From Lota lota (taxonomy: Eukaryota; Chordata; Actinopteri; Gadiformes; Lotidae), in the NCBI GenBank assembly GCA_026745465.1, contig JACYXH010000741.1, forward strand, positions 81,001-145,000: DNA of 64,000 nt, in the 5' to 3' direction. This document shows, in pieces, positions 34,401 through 46,896 of the stretch. How positions within the stretch are numbered: the first letter of the stretch is position 1; each line of letters opens with the position of its first letter. A program made the position numbers and the translations under genes. Under the pieces are notes generated by a model. The model made no database searches and was not told the DNA's origin. It worked only from the letters and a program-made list of their open reading frames with translations.

Positions 34401-37400
34401 TTGTTCTTTATCCAATCCCAACGACGAGTCTATGACCAAAATATTAGGTGCTGATCCGAGAAAATTTAGGTTAGGAGTACCGTCTCTTAAAATGGGGAAC
34501 AGCCTGATCTCGCAAAATAAAAATGTGCAGCATATGTTGCGTCTTGAAGAATATGCCAACCGCAATTCATCTGAATCTGATGACATGGACATGGCAAGAA
34601 GTCAGACTTTTGCTATTGACTCCAGAATCCGCCCTGCTGTGACTACGTTGACAAAGCAACAGGAAATAAGTCGGTCTTCTATTACAACTCCCTGCAAATC
34701 CAGTGCAGACTTTGAACATGATACGGACTTCACAAGGTGTCAACCTGGGGTCATGGAAGCAAGGAATCTTGATTTGGGAAATATGGGAAATATGGGAAAT
34801 ACAAATTTGGGAAATACAAATGCATTTGGGGCATCATCTGAATCAGCAGCAATGCAAAGCAAGAATGGTTCTGACCCAAGACAAGAAAACGGTTCTTTGT
34901 CGTGTGGATTAGAAAGCGCCCCATGCATTAAAGCTGCAGTTGATAAAACATCTTCTACCAAGTCTAGACAAATGAGATTGGCGGATCTACAATTTAAATT
35001 AAGGCGCATGCGCCACCTGTTTAATGAACCCACAGAGAAGTTTGCAGTAGACTATTGCGACGCACCCTTGTCTCAACCCAAATCAGCCTCAGATGGAATC
35101 TCTGATAAAACCCAGGTTCTGACTGCTCCACAACATAATCCTGAAACACAGACGACAGACAACGCAAACTATACACAACCAGAACAGTCTGCTGAAGCGT
35201 ACCGACCCTGTGTAACTGCTCCACAACATAATCCTGAAACACAGATGGCAGACAACGCAAACTATACACAACCAGAACAGTCTGCTGAAGCGTACCAACC
35301 CTGTGTAACTGCTCCACATAATCCTGAAACACAGATGGCAGACAACGCAAACTATACACAACTAGAACAGTCTGCTGAAGCGTACCGATCCTGTGTAACT
35401 GCTCCACATAATCCTGAAACACAGATGGCAGACAACGCAAACTATACACAACTAGAACAGTCTGCTGAAGCGTACCGACCCTGTGTAACTGCTCCACAAC
35501 ATAATCCTGAAACACAGATGGCAGACAACGCAAACTATACACAACCAGAACAGTCTGCTGAAGCGTACCAACCCTGTGTAACTGCTCCACAACATAATCC
35601 TGAAACACAGATGGCAGACAACGCAAACTATACACAACCAGAACAGTCTGCTGAAGCGTACCAACCCTGTGTAACTGCTCCTCTAAATTTGAATAGAAAA
35701 AGCCTGACATCCAGAATGTCATTCGAAAAATGTTTGCCCAAACTCCCAGCTGACCCAAACAAGGTAAGCAGCAGTTGCAGGACGTCTGTGGAAGAACATG
35801 GAAATGAAGTAATCACACATCAGCTGAGCAGCAGCATGATTGACGACATTGTCGATGAAGTTCTTCCTAACATCAGCAGTGATGAGGATTTGTCCATGGT
35901 CACTGAGAATCCACAGTCCACCAATGAAGAGGATAGTTCACTTCATGAGCGTGAGGTGCAAGGTACGTCGGAGGAAGAAGTGTGGGAGCTGTCGCCTGGG
36001 CATCCCTGTGACTCCCGCGGCAAGAGACCTTCACCAGTAGATGGCAAAGACATGATAGCGACAGAAAAAAGGAGTAGGATCTCTTCGAACAACATAGAAA
36101 TGGTAGGTGAAGTTAATAGTCTGCATATATTTGTGTTTTTGTAATGGGCTTTATTGACCTATGCATCCCTATCTTTATGTGGTTTCCCCAGCCAAACCAG
36201 TCCCCAGAGAAAGGAAAGTGTATTGGCATATTTCCTTTGGCTCCAGCAGTCATGACACAGGCTATAGATGTATCTAACAGTACCAAAACAGCCCATCTCA
36301 GATCTGAAACGACATTTGAATCAAGTAAGTTCTTACTTAGACACTAAAGTGATTCTAGTTGACTGTCTGGTTAGCCTTGTCTCTCTCACACTCGTTTCAT
36401 CCCTTTTCGATGTTGTGTTTTGAGTCTTTTTTTTTTCTCCAGCTCTTAAACAAAGCTTGTTTGAATCCCAGCTTGAAGACAATACCAATGATGTTCAGAA
36501 GGTATATCTACAATGTACAGAAAAAAGCGAAGCCATTTCATCTTTCGGTAGTTATTTAATGATTTTCTCTCCTTAAATTCTAGAACATTGATGAAAGAAC
36601 AACAGTGTTGGAGTTCTTTCAACTCTTAAACGTCGATTTTGTCATTCACAATCCTCGACAGAGCATTCTTCCGGGCAAGGTAATACTAATGTCTACCCAT
36701 CGGATAATGACCCATATTAATACGCTAATGGCTATTAACAAAACGTTTTGACCCACTCATTTGCAGCTTACATCACGTCTGGGTCACACGCCAGAGGACC
36801 TGCTGAAAAACCGGCACATTAACCATCCCAAACAGAGAGTGTACGAGGTGGAACACAAGAAGCTTGCAGAGAACGTGGAGGGGTGGGTTTAATCTTGCAC
36901 TTTGTTACCGAGCTGGAAGGAATTCCAGCGAATACGTTCTCATGTACGTTTTGGGTTTTCTGTGTGCCCAGGTTAAAGGCTCGAATGAAGGACCAAGCGA
37001 GACCTCTACACAGTGTCAACAAACCTCTCTGGGAAGAGTTGAAATGTTTTTCAGAGGACCAAGTACTTGCTTTATATTTCTCTTCTACTAATTAACATCT
37101 TCTAATGAGAGCAAAATTGCTGTGATTGTTTTTCCAAGTATCTAGAAATGCAGCAACTGAAACAAACTAACTTGGACTGTAGGAATGTGTGTGACTTGGT
37201 ATATTATTATTATTACTACGCATTAATCCTCTTGTACACCGGTCGATTCAAATGGAATGGTCGGTGCAGCAAAGTTATATATCAGAAGTGTTTTTCTTGA
37301 CAGGCAAGTGGGTAGTTGAAGTGAGAATAAGGACAAATATGTATTTTATGTAATGTGATAACTATGGTGTGAATCTAATGTGTACTTGTCTATCCTCAGC

Positions 37401-40400
37401 TGAAAGAATTTGGTTCAAAGATGATGGAGAGAAGTAACTTTTTCCAGAAAAGAAGCAAGGCTCAGTCGCATGAAATGAAAGAGGCTCTATATTCAAATCT
37501 CCAACAGGCTAATCTGGTAAGGGGAGGCCATTCCTCTGGTCCTGTCCTCTGTGGCCCTTTTTACTATATTTTCACAGCTCAAACAAAACCAAAAGGTTGA
37601 AATGTATTTGTTACTTTCTTTCTTCTTAGGAGGAACAGCAGAAGTTGCGAGGGAAGATGGAGGAAGCAGATGAGATGCTAAAAAGTTTGGACAACTGCAT
37701 CCAGGATCTAGAAACTGGTAACGAGACACTGAAGGAAATGCACAGTACATACATGAGCACAACGTCAGCCATTCAAGTCAATGTTGTCATGGTTAACTTG
37801 GTTATTGTTGTCTCCCAGAACTTGCAGCAGTTGAAGGAAACGGTTTGGATGACAGCAAACCGACTTTAAAGTCAAGTCTACTGGGTAAATGAAATGTAAA
37901 GATATCAAAAGATGGGTTAGGGTTAACCCTAACCCTAACCCTTTAAAGTCAAGTCTACTGGGTAAATTAAATGTAAAGATATCAAAAGATGGGTTAGGGT
38001 TAACCCTAACCCTAACCCTTTAAAGTCAAGTCTACTGGGTAAATTAAATGTAAAGATATCAAAAGATGGGTTAGGGTTAACCCTAACCCTTTAAAGTCAA
38101 GTCTACTGGGTAAATTAAATATAAAGATATCAAAAGATGACGTGAATTATTTATTTACATCAAGAATAGAAACAAATATTCCCCTTCTATTTGCAGGATT
38201 GGAGAATGTGACAATGGAGTTGGCCGATAAGGAAAGGTAATGTTGAATGTAATGTGATGTCGCATATTAATCACGTTGTTAATCCCTGCATTCATTAAAG
38301 CCTTTAATCCTACGAAAAGACAACAATTAACCTTTATCAAAAAGACTATATTGTGTTCTCGACCAGTTTAGGTGTTCTATGGTTATATCAGCTATTTGTT
38401 TATTTGATTGAACCTTTATTTATTCAGTATATCTCTGATTGAGGTTAGGTACCTCTTTTGCAAGAGAGACCTACGAGCTGTCTATCTCTATCCATTTCTG
38501 TCTATTTCTATCTGATGTATTGCTATCTAAATGTAAATAATGCCTGCTTGTGTTTGCCTCAGACAAATATGTGAAATGGAAATGCAGAAGAAGTGCAACA
38601 CGGACCAAGTGAAAAGGCTTCAAACGGAGGTTCAGGATTTGAATAACCATATCATAATGCTGCACAGGTCAGCATACATACATTCATTTATTCATGCATT
38701 CACTCATTCATGGATTCATTCATATGCGCACTCATTCATTCTTTCACTCACTCCCTTTTTCTAACCGTGTGTTTCTCATGCTGACCAACCCCCATGCAGG
38801 CTGAATGAGTGGAAAGTAGCAGAGAAAAGGGCCAACTGTGATGTCTACTCCTTCCTCTATGAATCCATGCATTTAGAGGTGGTGTTTGATACGGGTGCCG
38901 GTAAGGAAGTCAAGTTGTTGGTGATGTCCGGCAGGAAAAACCCTATTATCGCGGTCCGTCACTTTGCATCAAAAGTCTGTTTCTACTCAAATGTAAAGGC
39001 AAAATATTTCTCTTTATCAGGTGAAGGACCCGATGAAGTCAATGAGAGGAAAATCTTGGACATCAATTTCAAGCTGGAATTAGATGGTGAGGGTGAAGGA
39101 AAATTATGTTTTACGTGTGATTTTGTTGATCAGACATAATGATCGTGTGTGTGAGTTTTTCTTAATGTTATTTTTGCTGAATGCTGTAAACAATAAATAT
39201 CACAGATGACTTTACAATGAAAACTGAAAAATAAATATGGACACAAAATGTATATGTATAAAAACCCATTCCGGTATATAGACTATATCTTCCAGTCTTG
39301 TATTATTTATTCATGGTTTTTTGTTTCGGTCCAAACTAGAGGAGAAATCTGAGTGCCACGCCCGTCTTGTTCACACACTCCTGTCAGAGTTCACCAAGGG
39401 ACGAAGCGATTGGGTGGAAGAATATCCCAGCAACCGATCGGTCCCTAAGGTAAGCCCTCAGAAAGCCTATTTAAAAATAGATCTATTTTGAGGATGGATA
39501 TTTCTCATCGCATGTTGCTGCTCCCCCAGCTGCTGCACGACGTGAGCCTGGTGGTGAGTCGCTGCCGGCTGCTGGGCGACGAGGTGCGGCTCCTGAAGAC
39601 CTGGGGCGCCTTGAGGTTCAACATCCTGGACATGCGCTGTTTGGACATGCGGTAACCGCTCTTCTCCTCCTTTTTCAGTGGAAGAATAAAGAGAAACTCT
39701 CCTTTTGTCACAAGCACATATGGTATACATTGCCGCTGGTTTGTTGATTTATCACCTTCCATTGCAAGAATTAGTTAAGCGTGGGTGCGTTCATCCAGGT
39801 GTCATAAGCGTACTCCTAGATACTTTCGATGTTTGCCGTTATTACCACATTATCTTGGCGTGACATCGGCCAACCAATTCGCAAATGGAAATTTCTGGAA
39901 CCTCTGTTCATTTTCGATTGCCAAGGGTCGTTATCAACGGGCGCAGACCAAAGTGTCTCTGGATGTAATTGGATAGACCTACAACCAATCAGAGCATGCA
40001 ATGTGTGACAGATTAGCGGTAGCCATCTTGGTTGTTTATGAAAATGCCTCAAAGGCGCTCTTATAGGGCACTGCTCTGTAAAGTCTTCATATTAAACAAA
40101 CATACCCCCATATTATACTATATCAACATTTGGCATTGGCACGACCCGGGCCAGGTCTGCTGGAAATCTGTCTAAAGGGAAGGGGCGCCGAACGCATATG
40201 CCAGAGCAAATAAAACATGAGTGTGCAGAATCGTCTGGTTCCCGGGCTAAAATGATCTACCCCTAACTGATTTCTCTAAGTCGTCGACTCCAAGCTATGG
40301 ACCCAGAAACGTATTTACTATAGTGTACTATAATAAAGTACTATATGTTGTCATTAACCGTTTACATTGCCAAATACATAGTGTCTTGGCCTTGTTTGCT

Positions 40401-40993
40401 TGTAAGGGAACTGTCCAGTTCCCTTGCATGCAAAGGGAAGGCTGTCCATCCACCTGTCAAACAGCAAGCCACATGTCCCCTCTCCTGTCTTTCCCCCTCT
40501 AGCGTTCACATCGTCTTCAGCAGCCTTGAGGCCATGGCTAAGTTTGAGCTGTCACTGGCGGTCACTATGGCTTACCCCTGTTGTCCGCTCCAATTGCAGG
40601 ACTTCAAAAATCACATTGGATCGACTACGTGAGTTGGATTTATGTTTTCTTCTGGAATTTGATCCTTATTAGATTGCATCATTTGATTTGTGTATATGTC
40701 AATGTGTTTTACGTGGCTTACTGCCTTTACAAAATGAATGCAGGTATTCACTCAAACCACATAATTGTAGTGTGTACGTGTCATTCCATCCCTCTTTCAA
40801 CCCACTGTCTTGACTGTCACATTGTCCTGTCCTCAATAAACAAATCAGTATATTGTACATAAATCTACATTTTGACATGTGTTCTTTTATTTGCAGTGCG
40901 CACCGCATTGACGAAATTATGGTGTCAGTATCTCCAGGCAAAAACTACCTGACCAGAATCGTGAAGGCTATTCATGCTGCGGTGCTTTCATGA
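31435..40993 (+). CDS. knl1: Kinetochore scaffold 1 (KNL1/CASC5)
   Basis: Twenty-five coding exons with GT-AG sites: 31435-31463, 31678-31714, 31918-31977, 32095-32177, 32258-32307, 33315-33336, 33451-33494, 33602-33651, 33769-36102, 36192-36324, 36443-36501, 36584-36679, 36767-36882, 36972-37062, 37400-37516, 37630-37717, 37819-37884, 38197-38236, 38563-38667, 38800-38900, 39021-39086, 39340-39449, 39530-39651, 40503-40628 and 40897-40993. They sum to 4,242 bp in one frame, 1,413 residues. The N-terminus has ILKAPR and the PP1-docking RVSF motif (56-59). One clear MELT-type repeat, MDVT, is at 152-155, with weaker variants later. A 31-residue repeat occupies about 577-760. From about 968 it resembles the conserved C-terminal region (LEFFQLL, NPRQSILPG), then coiled coil, then tandem RWD domains from about 1207 (LLHDVSLVVSRCRLLGDE). 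KNL1 recruits BUB1/BUB3 and PP1 and, with MIS12 and NDC80 complexes, builds the outer kinetochore. The protein is shorter than the human one. Confidence 0.96.
35122..35673 (+). repeat. Coding 93-bp tandem repeat in knl1 exon 9
   Basis: Six in-frame copies of a 31-residue unit (30 in two copies, which lack one Gln) contain HNPETQMADNANYTQ and EQSAEAY. The copies are nearly identical, implying recent expansion or homogenisation. The unit contains no MELT motif. Confidence 0.93.
37865..38115 (+). repeat. Tandem repeat copying the knl1 exon 17 end and splice donor
   Basis: Four copies start at 37865, 37942, 38019 and 38090 (period 77, 77, 71). Each contains TTTAAAGTCAAGTCTACTGG followed by GTAAAT, and the first three then carry GGGTTAGGGTTAACCCTAAC. 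The last 20 bp of exon 17 and its donor are therefore present four times, with a telomere-like palindrome between copies. Confidence 0.9.
39660..40502. other. knl1 intron with a probable MITE-like fragment
   Basis: The stretch at about 39,790-40,265 (including GGGGCGCCGAACGCATATG) has the look of a fish interspersed repeat. I could not define its termini. No exon was seen here. Confidence 0.35.
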
Positions 40994-41032
40994 AGCCTCT
41001 ACTGCTGTCCTCCTTCTCTTCGGGTCTTCTCT

Positions 41033-41178
<146 letters not shown>

Positions 41179-41217
41179 TTGCATGCCACTGATCCTGTCC
41201 ATACATGTTCATTTTAT

Positions 41218-41223
41218 AATAAA
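41218..41223 (+). terminator. knl1 poly(A) signal
   Basis: AATAAA 225 bp after the knl1 stop, just past the GT microsatellite. It is the first canonical signal downstream. Confidence 0.7.
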
Positions 41224-41625
41224 TTTTCAGCTATTACAAATGTCTCGTTTATGTTGAACCTAACAAGGAAATCGATTACTAAAAACCTTTTTAGTCTTAC
41301 ATAAGTAACAAACGCCAGTCTCCACAAATTAAGGGAACAGCAATAGAAAATTATTGTCAATGTTGCACATGTTTACTAAAAAACCCTTGCATCTGAGAAT
41401 GTGGTAGTTCTTAAGCACTTTGGATCTGCATTACTTCATCTACATAACACATTCGAAACAAATTTCACTACAGATTCTTAAATGTCAGCCACTCCTACAT
41501 CCTTAGTCAAGATTTGTGGATCTACCCCAAATAAATCGAATGCAAGTAGTCAACATGAAAGTTTAGTTGGAGACCCCGCGCCTCAACAAAAGAAGCACTG
41601 CGGTGCCTGAAGTGATTCTTTAAGA
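41224..41625. other. Intergenic, nothing recognised
   Basis: AT-rich sequence between the knl1 3' end and the hAT remnant. CTTTAAGA at 41,618-41,625 may be the hAT target site. Confidence 0.4.
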
Positions 41626-42960
41626 CAGTGCTTCTCAATTATTTTCTGTTACGCCCCCCCCTAGGAAGAAGTCAACATTTCGCGCCCCCCCCAACTCTCC
41701 GCCGCGACTGTAAATAGTATCATTTGTCTATAAAATTGTTATAAGTACACCTCTGCATAACATTGTATCCTTATTAACATTAAAGAAAACAAAAAAGAGA
41801 AATATAGATCAACTTACAACAAAGAATAACTTTATTAACAATGTTTTTTAGTCTGTAACTGAAAAGACTTAAAGTGCATTAATTTGCCTGAAATAAAAAA
41901 TAAATAAATCCTTATTTAAACATTTTTGACCATTTGATACTGAAAAATAAAATAAAATATAATCAATAAATAATAAATTCAAATTGATCAGCAACATTAA
42001 CTCAGGAGCACAATATATGAAACACTTTGACCTATAAAACAAAAATGAATAAAACAATTTGTGCTGAGGAAGTCAGGATTAATGGCTACAATGAGCACGT
42101 TTCGCAGTGCACAGCTTTTCGAAGTGGGGTTTGAAGCATGATACTGCAACTCTCAACTCCTGCTCAATGTTTAGCTGGGACCTGTACTTGGTCTTCAGTG
42201 CAGCAACAGCAGAGAAGCCAGTCTCACAAAGATAAGATGTTGCAAAAGGAAGAAGAATGCCCATGGCCCTCTGCCCTAAGAGTGGATACTGCCTCTCTAC
42301 AAGCCAGAATCCACTCAGTGTCTGTGATGTGAACCTAAGTCTCAATGTGGAGTCAGACGTCATATCAATGAACTGGTCCTCCTCTGCAGAGCTGAAACCA
42401 GTTGGAGCTGGTGCATTGAAAGGATCTCTCACCCAGTCATATTGGGAACTTTTCAGGGAAGTACTTTTTAAAGAATCCCATCAGTGATGAAATATGCTCC
42501 TTAATATATGGAATAACTGAGGTGGCATCATAGTCAATAGTGTCAACAAATTCTTGCAGGTTCTCGAATGAATCAGTATTTCCTTCATCAAGTCGCCTGC
42601 CCCACATTGCAAGCTTTCGAGTGAAAGAGCTGATCTTGTCTGTGACCTGAGGGAGGTGTTTATCTTTCCCTTGAAGCTGTAGATTTAGTTAATTCAGCTT
42701 TCCAAATATGTCACTCAGGTAGGCCACTTTTGCCAGGAAGTTCTCATCACTAAATCTTTCTGCGAGGTCATACTTGTGCTCCTGCTCCGAAAACATTCTT
42801 ATCTGCTCTCTGAGCTAAAAAACTCGGGACAAGACTTTTCTTCGTGACACCACCTTGCTTCACCGTGAAACAGCACAGCTTGATGTGATGATCAGCTCCC
42901 ATCTCCTTAAAGGGTGAACGCCACAAACTGACCAGCGATAATAACCATTTCAACTAAGGC
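41626..42960 (-). mobile_element. Decayed hAT transposon (SCAND3/ZBED-like transposase)
   Basis: One terminus begins CAGTGCTTCTCAA at 41,626, a typical vertebrate hAT end. The minus strand carries a degenerate transposase: TEARW-like and EQEHKYDLAERFS-like pieces, FLAKVAYLSDIFGKLN, then an ORF (42,432-42,079) with FATSYLCETGFSAVAALKTKYRS, the hAT dimerisation region. Stops and frame shifts occur throughout. The other terminus was not found. Confidence 0.8.
42079..42432 (-). pseudogene. hAT transposase C-terminal fragment
   Basis: 117 codons ending KRAHCSH contain the LCETGFSAVAALKTKYR block shared by ZBED/SCAND3/GTF2IRD2-type hAT proteins. The upstream part is broken by at least one stop and several frame changes. 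Confidence 0.8.
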
Positions 42961-44130
42961 CAGCGGCCACGCGAACAGATAAGCGCTTCGTTAGGAGAGA
43001 TTCCGTGTTGGGGATATTCCTGGCAGAGTCAACGCGAGAATCAAAATGCGCAAATATCCGCATGTCGATTTTATTTATATTTATGTATTCTTCTTCTCCC
43101 TATTCTTCCCATGGATGGTAAGGATCATAGCCATTTAGAGAGAAATAGCTAGAGAAATAAATGAATAAATAAATCTCTCAAAATAGCTCTGGTAAGGATG
43201 TTTTCGATGAGTGTTTTCTGCTTCTCGAGGTCGGATGATTCGGTTTATGTGTTTCTACTTCTTGTGCTGAATGTTTTCAATCATTCTGTAGTTAGTTCGA
43301 TATATTGTAATTTTTATGTTTTCAATTACCTTCATAAAAAGCAGTAGCATATACTTAATATTAATATTACAGGTAAATATCCAATATAAATGTTGAATCT
43401 TTATTTCGATAAACAAGCAATATTGACTGGTTTACATTTTAAGAAGCATACCAACGTCTCTCATCTTATGCGGGGAAAACACACAGAGAAATAACCGCGG
43501 GGAAGTTCGTTTTAAGTTGGACATTCGACGGACATCCAGTCCGGATCCAGCCGCTTCTTCTACATCGGTTGCCCCCCGCACGAGCAGCAGAGGACGGTTA
43601 GCTCGCCTCCGAGCGCTCGCTAGTTAACCCGAGGGGTTTCACTTAGGGACCGTCAAGAAGTTACAGTTTGAGTGACAAAAAAAATCGTTATTTACATTTC
43701 CTTCGTGGTGACTTGCTCATATTAGAGAAAATGATGATACATTTTTGTTTTACTAAATTGGTGTATTCATATATTTTAGATAAATATATTTAGATAAATA
43801 TTTTAGATAAATATTTGATTAGAAATTTATTTCTTCAACAGCTCCCATTTCATGTGACCCAGTCACTCCTAATCAATACCATATATTAATACTAAACTGG
43901 ACAAATAGGACACACCTCTTTTTATTACATTTTATTGCTTTTTCTATTTTGTATGAATAACGTAATGGAGAATTCATCTTCTTTTCTATAGCTTCCAAGT
44001 CATGTGACCCAGTCACTCCTAATCAATAACATATATTAATACTAAACTGGACAAACAGGACACACCTCTTTTTATTAAATTGTATTGCTTTTTCTATTTG
44101 ATATGACTAAAAAAAGCGTTTTATTTATTT
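42961..44130. other. Intergenic with a 117-bp direct repeat
   Basis: Two similar copies at about 43,840-43,956 and 43,990-44,106 share CATGTGACCCAGTCACTCC and GGACACACCTCTTTTTATTA. A GC-rich stretch at about 43,490-43,640 may belong to the hAT remnant. No coding was recognised. Confidence 0.55.
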
Positions 44131-44262
44131 AATTGGAGAACTTGACATTCAAAACAAGCAAAAATATAAAAGGGGGGAAAGAAAAAAGACTGAAAAATAG
44201 AAAAGGTTATTGTTGGGAGTGTGGAAATGATGGCGTTAGTTTATATACATTAAGTGTGTGGA

Positions 44263-44269
44263 GAGAGAG

Positions 44270-44310
<41 letters not shown>

Positions 44311-44372
44311 CAGAGACAGAGAGAGAGAGAAACAGAGAGACAGAGAGAGAGATAGAGAGACAGAGAGAGCAG
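44263..44372. repeat. GA microsatellite
   Basis: (GA)n with GACAGA and GAAACA interruptions. Confidence 0.9.
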
Positions 44373-44491
44373 CATTTCTGCAGCCTGTGCGTGAAGTGTT
44401 ATCTGCTATCGGGGACAAAGGATTCATTCCCTGGTCATACTTGGAGCGCAGCCTAGTTTGACAAGAACCTTTGAGGCCCGGCAATGCAGCC

Positions 44492-45010
44492 TTCATGACC
44501 TGTGTGATTGTGTTGTCAAACAACCACAACACAACCACACCCTGTATAACCTTCATGACCTGTGTGATTGTGTTGTCAAACAACCACAACACAACCACAC
44601 CCTGTAAAACCTTCATGACCTGTGTGATTGTGTTGTCAAACAACCACAACACAACCACACCCTGTATAACCTTCATGACCTGTGTGATTGTGTTGTCAAA
44701 CAACCACAACACAACCACACCCTGTATAACCTTCATGACCTGTGTGATTGTGTTGTCAAACAACCACAACACAACCACACCCTGTATAACCTTCATGACC
44801 TGTGTGATTGTGTTGTCAAACAATCACAACACAACCACACCCTGTATAACCTTCATGACCTGTGTGATTGTGTTGTCAAACAACCACAACACAACCACAC
44901 CCTGTATAACCTTCATGACCTGTGTGACGATAGTGTTGTCAAACAACCACAACACAACCACACCCTGTATAACCTTCATGACCTGTGTGATTGTGTTGTC
45001 AAACAACCAC
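44492..45010. repeat. 60-bp minisatellite
   Basis: About nine nearly perfect copies of a unit with TTCATGACCTGTGTGATTG, TGTTGTCAAACAACCACAAC and ACAACCACACCCTGTATAA. The unit length is divisible by three, which makes ORFs on both strands. It contains a TTGT/ACAA inverted repeat (GTTGTCAAACAAC). Confidence 0.93.
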
Positions 45011-45404
45011 TGGAGGGCAGAATAACCCAACCAAATATCCCAGAATGCATTTCGCAACGACGAAGGAGAAAACTCATAACTTAGTTATAATTCTGATCGA
45101 TTTATTTCGCCTTTTTGTCTAATTTTCAAATTTTTGTCATTCATTAAACCAACGTCCACAACAACAACCTTTTCCCCGCCCCTGGCTTCTTAAATATAGG
45201 CTACATATCTGGGAACACTCCAAATATATAAATAGTCTGTGTACATTAATCTTTTTTATGAAAATGAAGAGGCAGGGTTTTGTTTTATATCATATTTCGT
45301 TTAATTGGGTGAAGATAACCGGACTAGTGCCAAGACGAGCTCGGAAGGCGCCGTCATCAAGTACGCCGAGTTTGTTCTCCCGAGTCGGACTTGCCGGTGA
45401 ACTT

Positions 45405-45975
45405 CCAGGTGACCGTGGCTAGGGTCTTCCAGGTGAAGATGGACCGTTGCTAGGGTCTTCCTGGTGAAGATGGGCCGTAGCTAGGGTCTTCCTGGTGAAG
45501 ATGGGCCGTGGCTAGGGTCATCCAGGTGAAGATGGACCGTAGCTAGGGTCTTCCTGGTGAAGATGGACCGTAGCTAGGGTCTTCCTGGTGAAGATGGGCC
45601 GTGGCTAGGGTCTTCCAGGTGAAGATGGACCGTGGCTAGGGTCTTCCAGGTGAAGATAGACTGTAGCTAAGGTCTTCCTGGTGAAGATGGGCCGTAGCTA
45701 GGGTCTTCCAGGTGAAGATGGACCGCAGCTAGGGTCTTCCTGGTGAAGATGGACCGTGGATAGGGTCTTCCAGGTGAAGATGGACTGTAGCTAAGGTCTT
45801 CCAGGTGAAGATGGACCGTAGCTAGGGTCTTCCTGGTGAAGATGGACTGTAGCTAGGGTCTTCCTAATGAAGATGGACTGTGGCTAGGGTCTTCCTAATG
45901 AAGATAGACCGTAGCTAGGGTCTTCCTAATGAAGATGGACTGTGGCTAGGGTCTTCCAGGTAGGGTCTGTCAGGG
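45405..45975. repeat. About 31-bp minisatellite
   Basis: About 18 copies of GCTAGGGTCTTCCTGGTGAAG plus ATGGACCGTA with CAGGTG and CTAATG variants. No flanking gene is recognised. Confidence 0.9.
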
Positions 45976-46896
45976 CCCCAACTGGGCAGATTTTGTTTAG
46001 ATAGGTGAAATCATTTTGTGCAATCAGCATTGAACTGGAACCCGTTGCCATGAAAACACCTGACCCCTAAGAGATTGTGCCACAGGGCATGTCACCAGTT
46101 CATAATATGGCCAAGCTGATGATTGGTAGTTGTTATGGAAATCTCCATCAGACATGATTTTCTCAAGACAATAAGACACTGCAAGCTATGTTATTATCTA
46201 TAGTAACCATTTCATTTTGCACCGTGCTTATCGGCCTTGTGGGGGGGAACTGAGGCAGCCTGTGCTGATTCATAGCTACACCATGAGCTACTTTCTGTGA
46301 TGGCCGAAGGGAGTAGGGCATAGGTCACTAACAGGCGGACCGCGGTCCGGATCCGGACCCAGAAGCCGTCCCATACGGACCCGGACCAAAACAAAAGATT
46401 ATGAATTAAAACCTGACGGGGCGCTTCTATTTTAATATGCACAGCTTTTGTAGTCTTTACGGTACTCGTTTTGTGAATGAGGAAACTCACCGACCAATTG
46501 CATGTGAGTTAAGCGATCCCACGTGATACCACTCAGCCAATGAAGTCTTTGCATTCCTGGCGGTAAACATTGGGACTCTACAGTGCAGACAGATGAGAGT
46601 TTTAGAGGCAAGTTACCAAGGAAAAGAAAGTCGGATTAAAAAGATAGCGATATATGTAGAAAACAAAGGGAGCGAAAACAGACGAATGAGACGGAGAAAG
46701 GGAACGAAACAGACGAGTGAGAAACAGACGAATGAGACGGAGAAAGGGAGAGATACAGACGAGTGTGCCGGAGAAAGCTGAGGAAAATACGAGTGAGACG
46801 GAGAAAGTTGACGAAAATATGAGTGAGACGGAGAAAGGGAGCGAAACAGACGAGTGAGGCAGAAAAAGGGTAACAGTTAGAGAAAATAAGGAACAA

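Noticed and set aside
35021..35758. 245-codon minus-strand ORF opposite knl1
   Set aside because: Antisense shadow of the 93-bp coding repeat in knl1 exon 9.
44471..45025. Long ORFs on both strands around 44.5-45.0 kb
   Set aside because: Products of a 60-bp repeat whose length is divisible by three; no conserved protein feature.
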